Below, piece by piece: positions 43,437 to 51,906 of a stretch of DNA of 64,000 bases. The stretch is from Gayadomonas joobiniege G7 (GTDB lineage Bacteria > Pseudomonadota > Gammaproteobacteria > Enterobacterales > Alteromonadaceae). Position 1 is the stretch's first letter, and each line of letters begins with the position of its first letter. The notes beneath the pieces are model-generated. The model made no database searches. It had not been told where the DNA came from and was given only the letters and a program-made list of their open reading frames with translations. The stretch is from assembly GCF_000300815.1 (NCBI RefSeq), contig NZ_AMRX01000003.1:62001-126000 (forward strand), read 5' to 3'. The translations under genes were made by a program, and so were the position numbers.

Positions 43437-46358
43437 ATGAAACACCGTACAATAGCATCTCTTTTATCAATGTCTTTAATTTCGGCTGTTGCTTCAGCTC
43501 AATCGGAGATAGTTGCCTTTGATATTCCCGCGATATCGTTAGAAAAAGCACTGAAAGAGTTTTCACGTCAGTCTAACCAACCAGCGTTGGCCCCAGCCAG
43601 TTTGCTAAAAGGAAAAACGTCTACCGTCGTTGATGGTGAAATGCCAGCAATGCAAGCTTTAGAAACTATGTTAAAGGGCACGGGGCTAAAGGCTTCACAA
43701 GATTCTAGTGGCAGCTTCATTATTTCTAGAGCTGTGAAAAGTGAGCTGGGTAAAAGCTTACAAAAGCCTGTTCGTGAGACCTCAAAACCGTTGCAAAGTC
43801 CAAATCAAATGGAAGAAATCGTGACTGTTGGTTATCGCAGTAGCCTATTGAATTCATTGGCTAGCAAACAAGTTGCCAATCAGTTTGTAGATACTATTAC
43901 TGCTGAGGATATTGGTCTTTTACCCGACCAAAACATTACTGAATCGTTGCAACGAATTTCTGGTGTCGCTATTACTCGTTCAAATGGCGAGGGTGAACAA
44001 GTGTCGATTCGAGGCTTATCACCAAATTTTACTCGTGTTGAAGTTAATGGCCGTACTTCACTTATAACGTCAGATTCTTCAGACCCAGGACGTTCCAGTA
44101 CGTTGTCCAGCTTGTCTTCCGAATTATTTCAGACCATTGAAGTAGTTAAATCGCCAACTGCTAAAGACGAAGAAGGTGGCCTTGGAGGGATTGTTCGTTT
44201 ATCAACACCCAAACCTCTAAATCGCAAAGGCCAGTTGGTTGGCGGTCAAGTGGGCTATGCTAAAAATCAAGCAAAAGAAAAAGCAGAGCCGTCTGGTTAT
44301 TTAATGTATAGCCTCAACCATGAAGATAAGGTTGGTGTACTGATGTCTGCCAGCGCTAAAAAACAAGACCGCGACCTGCTTAAAATATCAACACCGCAAG
44401 GCGATCGTTGGGCTCCCATTACAGAAGATAGATTTGATAATGACCTTGACGCTAATTTAGTTGGGGCATTTTCAAGTGCCAATATTCGTAAAGAACAGCG
44501 CTCGGGTGACAATGACAAAATTAACTTTAACCTAGTGACTCAATATCGGCCACATTCTAATTTAGAATTTTATCTTGATGGGTTTTATAGCAACGAAGAT
44601 AAAATCGAACGAATTGAACGGTTAGATTCTCAATTTAACCGTGTTTCTAAACCTCAAAATGCGAGTGCCATTTTAGTCCGCGGTGAATCTGATGGAAAGG
44701 TATTAACCTACGGTGAATTTGAGAATGTGCGCTCTGATTTACGTGTGTTTGAACGCGATACTAGCATTAACAGCCGAGGCTTAACGTTGGCTAACATTTA
44801 TTTACTTAAAGACTGGCAATTTAAAACACAATTTGGCCTAAGTGCTAGTGAAGAAGATCGTTATCAAGCAAGGATAACCGGCCGAGAGGATAATGATATT
44901 GCCAGTTACGATATTAGAAATGACGCAGAAACACCTCTGTATCAAGCTGGGATCGCTAAAGCTGATTTTAGTGATATTACCGTGAGACAATTTGATTGGC
45001 AGCGCAGGTTGATTGAAATAGAAGAAAAGTTTATCCAATTTGATGGCGAAAAAGAAATCAACTTAGGTGCATTTGATGTTCTTTATTTTGGTGCAAAAAA
45101 GAAATCAACCGAATTTTCTAGAATGCAGGGTTACAATTATGCACCGACAAAAATTGGCGATTTAGATCTCACGTTAAATTACGCACTTGCGACGGACTCA
45201 GAGTTATCTGATATTCGCCCCACATTGCAATTAAATAGTCTGGGCATTTTAGCCAGCGATATTGATTTTAATGACATAAACACTGCAGACAATAACCGCT
45301 ATGACATTACTGAAGAGACCACAGCACTTTATCTAATGAGTGATTTTGAGCATTTTTTAGATAAGTATACACTTCGTGGTAACCTCGGTGGACGATGGGT
45401 AAGCATGGATACCGAAAGTGTCGGCGCAGTGCGAATTGACGGAGTTTTGCAAGACTTTGGTGATAATAGTTCAGTAGTGCACACTAAATCATCACACTTT
45501 TTACCGTCGGCAAATATTGCTTTAGTTGACAATGTGGGCATGAGTCCCACTATTTATAGAGCGTCTGTAAGCCGCGCGTTAACTCGCCCAGAGATTAACC
45601 AAATCACTCCAGTCCTCGATGTTAACAATGATGAAAATGAGTTGTCATCGGGCAATGCCGAACTGGATCCGTTTTTAGCCTGGCAGTATGATTTGGGTGT
45701 CGAATATTATTTTAACCCAAACAACCCGTCGATTTTGGCTTTTGGTTTATTTTACAAAGATGTTGAAAATTTCACATTGGCCGATGTTTACGAAGTTGAT
45801 GCAACGACTTCAAATTTACAGGGCTTAAAGCCGGACACTCTTTATTCTTATTCATCATACCGCAATGGAGGGGAAGCCGAAGTCAAGGGTATCGAAGTCA
45901 ACTTCCAGTCTGGTTTAGAGATAATATCAGACCATCTAAGGGATTTTGGAGTTAATTTAAACTATACCTACACTGATTCAACCTTTACTGACGCAGACGG
46001 GACTGAGCGATCGTTTCCTGGTGCATCAGAAAATACCTTTAATGCCATACTATATTATGAGGTCGATGCTTTCAGCACTCGTTTTTCTTACAACTACCGC
46101 GATGACTTTTTAATTGACCCAGCAGTCGACGACTTCAATGGTGATGGTTTATCAGACAGTAACACCGTATATGGCCAAGGAGGAGGACGGCTAGATTTTG
46201 CATTCCGGTATTATTTTGAATCTGGTTTACGGATTTCGTTTGATGTGATGAATATCACCGAAGAGCAAGAGTACCGATACTATGATGAAGCGACACGGTT
46301 TGCCAATATAGATAATGAAGGCCGTATTTTCAGCGTTACTATGTCTTATTCAATGTAA
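43437..46358 (+). CDS. TonB-dependent outer membrane receptor with STN signalling domain
   Basis: A 973-residue TonB-dependent transducer. A signal peptide ends near residue 21 (AVASA). The STN domain follows near residues 28-100 (FDIPAISLEKALKEFSRQSN), which signals to FecR. The TonB-box-like MEEIVTVGY is near residue 123, then the plug domain with FVDTITAEDIGLLPDQNITE and VSIRGLSPNFTRVEVNGR, and a long beta barrel. DDFNGDGLSDSNTVYG near residues 897-912 looks like an EF-hand-type calcium loop in an outer loop. The C-terminus is SVTMSYSM, without the usual terminal aromatic residue. The ligand is unknown; the two phosphoesterases behind it point to a phosphorylated compound. Confidence 0.92.
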   Translation: MKHRTIASLLSMSLISAVASAQSEIVAFDIPAISLEKALKEFSRQSNQPALAPASLLKGKTSTVVDGEMPAMQALETMLKGTGLKASQDSSGSFIISRAVKSELGKSLQKPVRETSKPLQSPNQMEEIVTVGYRSSLLNSLASKQVANQFVDTITAEDIGLLPDQNITESLQRISGVAITRSNGEGEQVSIRGLSPNFTRVEVNGRTSLITSDSSDPGRSSTLSSLSSELFQTIEVVKSPTAKDEEGGLGGIVRLSTPKPLNRKGQLVGGQVGYAKNQAKEKAEPSGYLMYSLNHEDKVGVLMSASAKKQDRDLLKISTPQGDRWAPITEDRFDNDLDANLVGAFSSANIRKEQRSGDNDKINFNLVTQYRPHSNLEFYLDGFYSNEDKIERIERLDSQFNRVSKPQNASAILVRGESDGKVLTYGEFENVRSDLRVFERDTSINSRGLTLANIYLLKDWQFKTQFGLSASEEDRYQARITGREDNDIASYDIRNDAETPLYQAGIAKADFSDITVRQFDWQRRLIEIEEKFIQFDGEKEINLGAFDVLYFGAKKKSTEFSRMQGYNYAPTKIGDLDLTLNYALATDSELSDIRPTLQLNSLGILASDIDFNDINTADNNRYDITEETTALYLMSDFEHFLDKYTLRGNLGGRWVSMDTESVGAVRIDGVLQDFGDNSSVVHTKSSHFLPSANIALVDNVGMSPTIYRASVSRALTRPEINQITPVLDVNNDENELSSGNAELDPFLAWQYDLGVEYYFNPNNPSILAFGLFYKDVENFTLADVYEVDATTSNLQGLKPDTLYSYSSYRNGGEAEVKGIEVNFQSGLEIISDHLRDFGVNLNYTYTDSTFTDADGTERSFPGASENTFNAILYYEVDAFSTRFSYNYRDDFLIDPAVDDFNGDGLSDSNTVYGQGGGRLDFAFRYYFESGLRISFDVMNITEEQEYRYYDEATRFANIDNEGRIFSVTMSYSM

Positions 46359-46375
46359 CTTTCAACTGACAATCA

Positions 46376-46394
46376 GCCGCCACCAATTGGCGGC
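46376..46394 (+). repeat. GC-rich hairpin after the receptor gene
   Basis: GCCGCCA (46376-46382) pairs with TGGCGGC (46388-46394) around a five-base loop, 18 bases behind the receptor stop and 14 before the first phosphoesterase. It lacks a T-run and may act as a partial terminator or mRNA stabiliser that sets different levels for receptor and enzymes. Confidence 0.5.
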
Positions 46395-46407
46395 CTAGGC
46401 AGCTTTT

Positions 46408-47847
46408 ATGTTAAGAATTTTTTTATTAATACTCATGTTATCAAGCCATAGCCATGCGCATAACCATGGACATGCCCCGCTATGGCAACAAGCGTCAGGT
46501 TGGCCTGATCGAATTATTGTTAATCCAGGTAAAGATGCAACGACGAGTTTTAGTGTGACTTGGCGAACTGCCTCTCATGTCGCTCGATCTGTGATTCAGC
46601 TTGTACCCGCCTCAGCTGATACCCGTTTTGATTTAGCGGCGCAAACTTATAAAGCACAAATGGAAGTATTCAACTTAGAACATATGCAAACAGATGCGGG
46701 GCTTCACCATAGTAGTGAAAATAGCCTGCTTGACTCTGTACACTACCACAGTTTTACATTTGAAAATTTAACACCTGATACTTTGTACGCCTATCGAGTT
46801 AGAGGAGAGCGGGGTAAATGGAGTGAATGGTTGCAAACAAAAACGGCGGCCACTAACGGTAAGTTATCTTTTATCTATCTCGGCGACTCTCAAAACGGAG
46901 TGAGGAGTCATTGGTCTAGAGTCATTCGACAGGCTTATCAGACGTTACCGAATGCCGATTTTTTTTTGCATGCAGGTGATCTTGTGTCTGTCGGTGATAG
47001 TGATCTTAACTGGGCAGAATGGTTTGATGCGGGAGGCTTTATCCACCGAATGACGCCTGCTATACCTGTGCGAGGCAATCATGAAAACATCACCGTTAGA
47101 AATGAAAACGGGCGTAAACGTGTCCGAACCCCATTTTGGCGCGCACAATTTACTCTACCGGAGGAAAAAAACTTAAGTTCGAGCCTGCAAGAGTCTAACT
47201 ATATGGTGAATTTTGCAGATACTATGACTTTGTTTGTCATCGATTCATCAACAAAAACCTTTACGGAGCAAGTTAAATGGTTAGATGAAGCATTAGCGAG
47301 CGACAAAGCGAAGTGGCGTGTTTTGACTATGCACCATCCATTTTTTGTTGCCGATAAATTTGCTCGTAATAAAACGGATATAAAGCGCAAAGCCGCATTT
47401 AAACAGTTACTTTCCCGTCATCGTATCGATCTTGTGTTAACCGGACACATACATACCTACCTAAGAGGTGAGCGGAGTCAACAAACGAGCCGCACTGCTG
47501 ACTCCATAACAACTGCTAGTGAGATAATGGGCCCGGTATTTGTCGTATCTTCATCGGGTGCCAAAAACACCAATTTAGATAGCGACATAGATGAATATGC
47601 AAACGATAAAAATAGTTTGCTGCAAATATCTCGCCACGCGGGCAATACACCTATGTATCAGGCTATTACTATTGAAGGTAACAGTTTAAATTACCGTGCC
47701 TATACAGGCGTCGGCAGTCAGTATGATGCATTTACATTAACAAAAAGCGCACAAGGAAATCTACTCACCGAAGGTAAAGCAGCATTCGGAGAGCAACGCC
47801 TGTTTACCAATACTGGTAAATATATCGACTGGTACGATTTACGTTAA
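46408..47847 (+). CDS. Secreted metallophosphoesterase, purple-acid-phosphatase-like (copy 1)
   Basis: A 479-residue exported protein. The signal peptide (LRIFLLILMLSSHSHA) is followed by a His-rich mature start HNHGHAPLWQ. An N-terminal fibronectin-III-like domain (GWPDRIIVNPGKDATTSFSV, LTPDTLYAYRVRGE) precedes a calcineurin-like phosphoesterase domain. Metal-site motifs are GDSQ with Asp160, GDLV with Asp191, GNHE with Asn224/His225, HHP at 309-310 and GHIH with His347/His349. The layout is that of purple acid phosphatases, but their Tyr ligand (GDxxY) is missing and the first motif reads DxQ, so a colourless di-metal enzyme is expected. It pairs with the paralogue at 47863. Substrate unknown. 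Confidence 0.87.
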   Translation: MLRIFLLILMLSSHSHAHNHGHAPLWQQASGWPDRIIVNPGKDATTSFSVTWRTASHVARSVIQLVPASADTRFDLAAQTYKAQMEVFNLEHMQTDAGLHHSSENSLLDSVHYHSFTFENLTPDTLYAYRVRGERGKWSEWLQTKTAATNGKLSFIYLGDSQNGVRSHWSRVIRQAYQTLPNADFFLHAGDLVSVGDSDLNWAEWFDAGGFIHRMTPAIPVRGNHENITVRNENGRKRVRTPFWRAQFTLPEEKNLSSSLQESNYMVNFADTMTLFVIDSSTKTFTEQVKWLDEALASDKAKWRVLTMHHPFFVADKFARNKTDIKRKAAFKQLLSRHRIDLVLTGHIHTYLRGERSQQTSRTADSITTASEIMGPVFVVSSSGAKNTNLDSDIDEYANDKNSLLQISRHAGNTPMYQAITIEGNSLNYRAYTGVGSQYDAFTLTKSAQGNLLTEGKAAFGEQRLFTNTGKYIDWYDLR

Positions 47848-47862
47848 AGGGTAGGACAAATA

Positions 47863-49350
47863 ATGAATAAAATAAATAGAATAGTACTACTAATGATTGT
47901 AGTCATATTTAGCTCCAAATCAAATGCTCATGGAGGCCATCACCAGATCCCACCTTGGCAAGCACCAACCACTTGGCCCGATCGCATTGTAGCGACCGTG
48001 ACTAATTCACCTTCCGACAGCTTTTCGGTGAATTGGCGAACGAGTAAAACGGTTGGCGTGGCATTGGCCGAAATTGTGCCAGCAACTGCCGATGCAAGGT
48101 TTGATTTAAATGCCAAAACCGTAAAAGCAACTAGTGAGTTATTTGATCCTGCTGTGCTTGCCACGCCCGAAGGCCAAGAAGATATTGTGCTCAATCAGGG
48201 CCTTGATAAAGTGGTTTATCACTCGGTGACTTTTTCTGGGCTGAAGCCAGATACTTTATACGCGTACCGAGTACGGGGTGAAGTGGGTAAGTGGAGTGCT
48301 TGGTATCAAGTTAAAACAGCCCCATCTACTGGTCACGTGAAAGCTGTATTTTTTGGTGACGCACAAACAGGAATTCGTTCTCATGTTAGCCGTACGATCG
48401 CGGCTGCGGCAAAAGTTGCGCCAGATGCTGATTTGTTAATACATGGAGGAGATTTAGTGAATACGGCTGAATACGATCAAGAATGGGCTGAATGGTTTGA
48501 TGCCGGAGGTCGCTCATACCGTATGGTACCGTCTCTATTAGTGCCAGGGAATCATGACTACGTCAATTTTTCGGTGCGTAAAGGGCTAGGTAAAAGAGAG
48601 GGCGGCAAGCTATTTGTTGCTGACAAAACAGTCACACCTTGGTGGCGCGCTCAGTTTACTTTACCAATTGAAAAAGGTTTGCCTTTAGCACTTCATGAAA
48701 CTGTTTATGCGATCCTTTACAATGACAACTTGCATATATTTGCAATAGATAGCTCGGGCATAGAGTTTGATAAACAAATGAAATGGTTAGCAAAAGAGCT
48801 AGCGATGAGCAAAGCCAAATGGCGTATTGTCACCATGCATCACCCGTTATTTTCATTTGTGGGAGGCAGTGAACACCCAGCAGCTAAGGAGCGACGTCTG
48901 TTATTAGCGAATGTGTTAGCAGAGCACGACGTTGATTTAGTACTCACCGGACATCGTCATACCTATCAAAGAGCGGAAAAAGGAGAAAACCTTGCACGCT
49001 TTAACGTAGGTCAAGCGCATCAAGTTGATACAGTTTTTGTGGTCACTGCGTCTTCTACAAAACGCGGGGATACAAAAGTAGAAGGATGGGACAGATTTAG
49101 CGAGCAAACTAAAGGAGAATATGCACTAACAAGATACGCAAACAAAACACCAATTTTTGCGGTAGTGGAAATTGACGAAAAAGAGTTAAGGTTTGCGGCC
49201 TATGATCCTGTTGGAAACTTGTATGATGCATTTTCCCTAAACAAAAAAGGTAAGCAAAAAACCATCAAAAATCACGCAGCGGCCTCAGGGCCAATTCGGG
49301 ATGGGGACGCGCTAGGACCCTATAAAAAATGGGATGATTTGCGGCATTAA
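47863..49350 (+). CDS. Secreted metallophosphoesterase, purple-acid-phosphatase-like (copy 2)
   Basis: A 495-residue paralogue of the preceding gene, starting 15 bases after it. The signal peptide (NRIVLLMIVVIFSSKSNA) is followed by HGGHHQIPPWQ, again His-rich. The fibronectin-III-like domain shows TWPDRIVATVTNSPSDSFSV and LKPDTLYAYRVRGE; the phosphoesterase domain shows FFGDAQTGIRSH, HGGDLVNTAEYD, VPGNHDYV, TMHHPLFSF and LTGHRHTYQRAEKG. As in copy 1, the first motif reads DxQ and the usual Tyr of purple acid phosphatases is not at its place, although a Tyr lies seven residues after GDLV. It has an insertion VRKGLGKREGGKLFVADK after GNHD compared with copy 1. A strong terminator follows at 49366-49411. 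Confidence 0.87.
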   Translation: MNKINRIVLLMIVVIFSSKSNAHGGHHQIPPWQAPTTWPDRIVATVTNSPSDSFSVNWRTSKTVGVALAEIVPATADARFDLNAKTVKATSELFDPAVLATPEGQEDIVLNQGLDKVVYHSVTFSGLKPDTLYAYRVRGEVGKWSAWYQVKTAPSTGHVKAVFFGDAQTGIRSHVSRTIAAAAKVAPDADLLIHGGDLVNTAEYDQEWAEWFDAGGRSYRMVPSLLVPGNHDYVNFSVRKGLGKREGGKLFVADKTVTPWWRAQFTLPIEKGLPLALHETVYAILYNDNLHIFAIDSSGIEFDKQMKWLAKELAMSKAKWRIVTMHHPLFSFVGGSEHPAAKERRLLLANVLAEHDVDLVLTGHRHTYQRAEKGENLARFNVGQAHQVDTVFVVTASSTKRGDTKVEGWDRFSEQTKGEYALTRYANKTPIFAVVEIDEKELRFAAYDPVGNLYDAFSLNKKGKQKTIKNHAAASGPIRDGDALGPYKKWDDLRH

Positions 49351-49365
49351 CCAGCAAGTATAAAT

Positions 49366-49411
49366 CACCAGCTAACATAAGCTACCTTGTTTGGTCTCTT
49401 GTTAGCTGGTG
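49366..49411. terminator. Bidirectional terminator between phosphoesterase 2 and mdh
   Basis: CACCAGCTAACA (49366-49377) pairs perfectly with TGTTAGCTGGTG (49400-49411) around a 22-base loop. It lies between the convergent phosphoesterase gene and mdh. T-rich bases follow on the plus strand (GTTATTTA) and on the minus strand (ATTTATA). Confidence 0.6.
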
Positions 49412-49425
49412 GTTATTTAGCTGTA

Positions 49426-50364
49426 TTATTCAGCTTGGCCGAACTCAACGCCTTTTTCAATGTCACCCTTAAGCGTAGGTAACATGTCATCTAAAGCTTT
49501 TTGCTCAAATTCGCTGATTGAACCATAATCTAAAATGGCTTCAACACCGTTTTTGCCTAATTTAACTGGCTGGGCAAAAAACTCAGCGTTATCGCCAGCG
49601 CCTTGAACATATGCACATTCGATCACTTCTTCGCCCTGTAAGCCTTTGATTAAAGACAAACCAAAACGAGCCGCTGCTTGACCCATAGATAAGGTTGCAG
49701 AGCCGCCGCCAGCTTTTGCTTCAACTACTTCAGTACCGGCGTTTTGGATACGGGTTGTTAACGCGGTCACTTCTTCGTCAGTAAAAGAGACGCCTTCAAC
49801 TTGCGACAATAATGGTAAAATGGTCACGCCACTGTGGCCGCCAATAACATTTACTTTAATGTCGCTACATGCTTTGCCTTTTGCCTCTGCAATAAAGGTT
49901 TCTGCACGGATAACATCCAATGTTGTCACACCAAATAAACGTTTAGGATCGTATACGCCTGCTTTTTTCAAAACTTCAGCAGCGATAGGCACAGTAGTGT
50001 TCACAGGATTGGTAATAATACCTAATAACGCTTTGGGACAAACTTCAGCCACTTTAGCGGTTAATGATTTAATAATACCAGCATTAATGTTAAATAAGTC
50101 AGCTCGGTCCATGCCAGGTTTACGAGCAACACCGGCTGAAATCAATACAACGTCTGCACCTTCAAGGGCAGGGCTGCAGTCTTCACCACCAAACCCAGTC
50201 ACTTCAACATCAGTTGGAATGTGGCTTAGATCTGCGGCAACACCAGGGGTAACAGGTGCAATATCATACAGACTCAGTTTAGAACCTGCAGGCAGATTCA
50301 GTTTTAATAACAGACCTAAGGCCTGACCAATACCACCAGCGGCACCAATAACGGCAACTTTCAT
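49426..50364 (-). CDS. mdh: Malate dehydrogenase (NAD)
   Basis: Mdh oxidises malate to oxaloacetate in the TCA cycle. The 312-residue protein, from the ATG at 50364, has the same length as E. coli Mdh and starts [20 protein letters not shown] with the NAD-binding glycine motif. [20 protein letters not shown] lies near residues 115-134, and the catalytic His is in [16 protein letters not shown] near residues 173-188. An ATG 12 bases upstream (50376) would contribute four residues, but that segment contains the GGAGAA ribosome binding site for 50364. It is a stand-alone minus-strand gene unrelated in function to its neighbours. Confidence 0.97.
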   Translation of the reverse strand: MKVAVIGAAGGIGQALGLLLKLNLPAGSKLSLYDIAPVTPGVAADLSHIPTDVEVTGFGGEDCSPALEGADVVLISAGVARKPGMDRADLFNINAGIIKSLTAKVAEVCPKALLGIITNPVNTTVPIAAEVLKKAGVYDPKRLFGVTTLDVIRAETFIAEAKGKACSDIKVNVIGGHSGVTILPLLSQVEGVSFTDEEVTALTTRIQNAGTEVVEAKAGGGSATLSMGQAAARFGLSLIKGLQGEEVIECAYVQGAGDNAEFFAQPVKLGKNGVEAILDYGSISEFEQKALDDMLPTLKGDIEKGVEFGQAE

Positions 50365-50487
50365 TGTGTTCTCCATTCGTTTGCTTTTAGACGCGAATTA
50401 TCTGTTACAAGATAAAAGATAAACAGCTAAATAACAATTATTAACAGCTGCTTTATCTTGCCTATAAATTATATTGATAATAGCCTG

Positions 50488-51045
50488 TTAATTGCTTGTT
50501 TTTTTTGTTTTGCTAAGCGGGTTGTTATAACTATCTAATTCACCCACTTCAAGCATAGGTGCAGCGTCTAGATTTTCAGCGTTCATCATCTGCACAACCC
50601 GTTGCAACGACGACAATATCATACTCTGTTCCCAGCTTTCTAAGCTACTGAATTTAGATATAAAGTGTTCTTGCAATGGCGGTGGTGCATTGGCTAATAC
50701 TGCTTTTCCCTCAGGCGTTAAATAAGCATGGACTTTACGTTTATCCATTTTTGAGCGCGCGCGGTAGACTAAACCTCGTTTTTCAAGGCGGTCTAAAATG
50801 CTAGTGACAGTGGCTTGGCTCAAGCTAACCTGATTGGCGATTTCGCCAATGGTGACTTCGCCATTTTCTAAGATGGCGCGCAGCAATAAAACCTGAGGGC
50901 CAGTAATACCCGCCGTTTTTACTAATTGTTTTGAATGCAGGTCGGTCGCCCGGATGAGGCGGCGCAACATCACTAATACTTCTTCTATAGGTTCAGATGT
51001 TCCACTCAATTGACTGGTTACCTTATATTCTTTTTTGTTGGGCAT
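50488..51045 (-). CDS. ectR: MarR-family regulator of ectoine synthesis EctR
   Basis: A 185-residue MarR-family regulator. The winged helix lies in VTIGEIANQVSLSQATVTSI near residues 80-99 and LDRLEKRGLVYRARSKMDKR near residues 100-119, the wing. The N-terminal EEVLVMLRRLIRATDLHSKQLV is the EctR-like dimerisation start. It is divergent from ectA with a 330-base gap, as in other ectoine loci, and a sequence closely matching the EctR operator I remember lies over the ectA promoter. It therefore probably represses ectABC at low salt. It could also control its own transcription from the same gap. Confidence 0.92.
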   Translation of the reverse strand: MPNKKEYKVTSQLSGTSEPIEEVLVMLRRLIRATDLHSKQLVKTAGITGPQVLLLRAILENGEVTIGEIANQVSLSQATVTSILDRLEKRGLVYRARSKMDKRKVHAYLTPEGKAVLANAPPPLQEHFISKFSSLESWEQSMILSSLQRVVQMMNAENLDAAPMLEVGELDSYNNPLSKTKKTSN

Positions 51046-51375
51046 TATAAGCTCTCATTTTTATCCTGCATCTATTAATAAAAACTTTTTACTGTGAAGA
51101 TTTTTATACAAAAGACTTTTGCCGATTAACGACATAAAAACAGTTCAAATTCTTTAGACCACTTATTTTGTTTACTATATAAAAATATTATAAGTGATTA
51201 ATAATTGTGCATTTGATCTGAGGCTAAACTTAATCCGTATAGATAGTCAGAAAAAATGCTAAACATATAAACACTGGATTTTTACATAATCTTTAGTGTA
51301 CTATATATTTGTTTGTTTAGACATCTAAATAATTTCGCGCCTAATGGCGAGCAACAAGAGAATTAATAATCCACT
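51046..51375. other. 330-base intergenic region between ectR and ectA
   Basis: Very AT-rich and without an open frame of note. The ectA-proximal end holds the promoter and EctR-like operator at 51281-51309. The ectR-proximal half shows several A/T hexamers but no convincing promoter. The ectA leader from about 51316 to 51375 has an AAGAGAA tract some 15 bases before the ATG, an unusually long spacing for a ribosome binding site. Confidence 0.7.
51281..51309 (+). promoter_or_regulatory. ectA promoter with EctR-like operator
   Basis: A -35 TTTACA (51281-51286) and -10 TATATT (51304-51309) have the ideal 17-base spacing. Across the spacer and -10 lies TCTTTAGT-GT-ACTATATA (51290-51307). This matches the EctR site I recall from the methanotroph Methylomicrobium alcaliphilum (TATTTAGT-GT-ACTATATA) at 17 of 18 positions. 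Binding there would block RNA polymerase. Confidence 0.82.
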
Positions 51376-51906
51376 ATGGATAAATCAGACAATCTGAACG
51401 GACAACTGAAATTACGTTGTCCAACTGCCGAAGACGGCTACCCCGTACATCAGTTAATAGCGGCTTGTCCGCCACTTGATACCAATTCTGCCTATTGCAA
51501 CCTATTGCAATGTTCACACTTTTCAGAAACTTGCGTTGTTGCCGAGCTAGACAATGAGATTGTCGGCTGGGTGTCTGGTTATATTGAGCCAAAACAACCT
51601 GATACCTTATTTGTTTGGCAAATGGCGGTCTCAGAAAAAGCGCGAGGACGATCGTTAGCACGCAAAATGTTACAGCATTTACTGGTGCGAGAAGTTTGCA
51701 GTGGTATACAGTTTATCGATACAACCATCACGTCTGATAATGCTGCTTCGCGGGGCGTATTTAAACGTTTAGCCGACCGTTTGGCTTGTGAATTAAATGA
51801 GAGCGAATTTTTTACCCGCGAAAAACACTTTGGTGGCCAGCATGATGATGAGCATCTCATCCGTTTGGGGCCATTTAAAATAGCCAGTATTAAAGAGGAA
51901 GAATGA
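51376..51906 (+). CDS. ectA: L-2,4-diaminobutyrate N-acetyltransferase EctA
   Basis: EctA acetylates diaminobutyrate to N-gamma-acetyldiaminobutyrate, the second step of ectoine synthesis. The 176-residue GNAT protein has [20 protein letters not shown] at the start, [20 protein letters not shown], then [20 protein letters not shown] near residues 74-93 with the acetyl-CoA loop (RGRSLA), and [20 protein letters not shown] near residues 115-134, typical of EctA. It is the first gene of the operon and overlaps ectB by four bases. Confidence 0.97.
   Translation: MDKSDNLNGQLKLRCPTAEDGYPVHQLIAACPPLDTNSAYCNLLQCSHFSETCVVAELDNEIVGWVSGYIEPKQPDTLFVWQMAVSEKARGRSLARKMLQHLLVREVCSGIQFIDTTITSDNAASRGVFKRLADRLACELNESEFFTREKHFGGQHDDEHLIRLGPFKIASIKEEE

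Noticed and set aside
49820-50326. 168-codon open frame antisense to mdh
   Set aside because: It lies wholly inside mdh in the opposite direction, has no ribosome binding site or recognisable domain, and is explained by the codon use of mdh.
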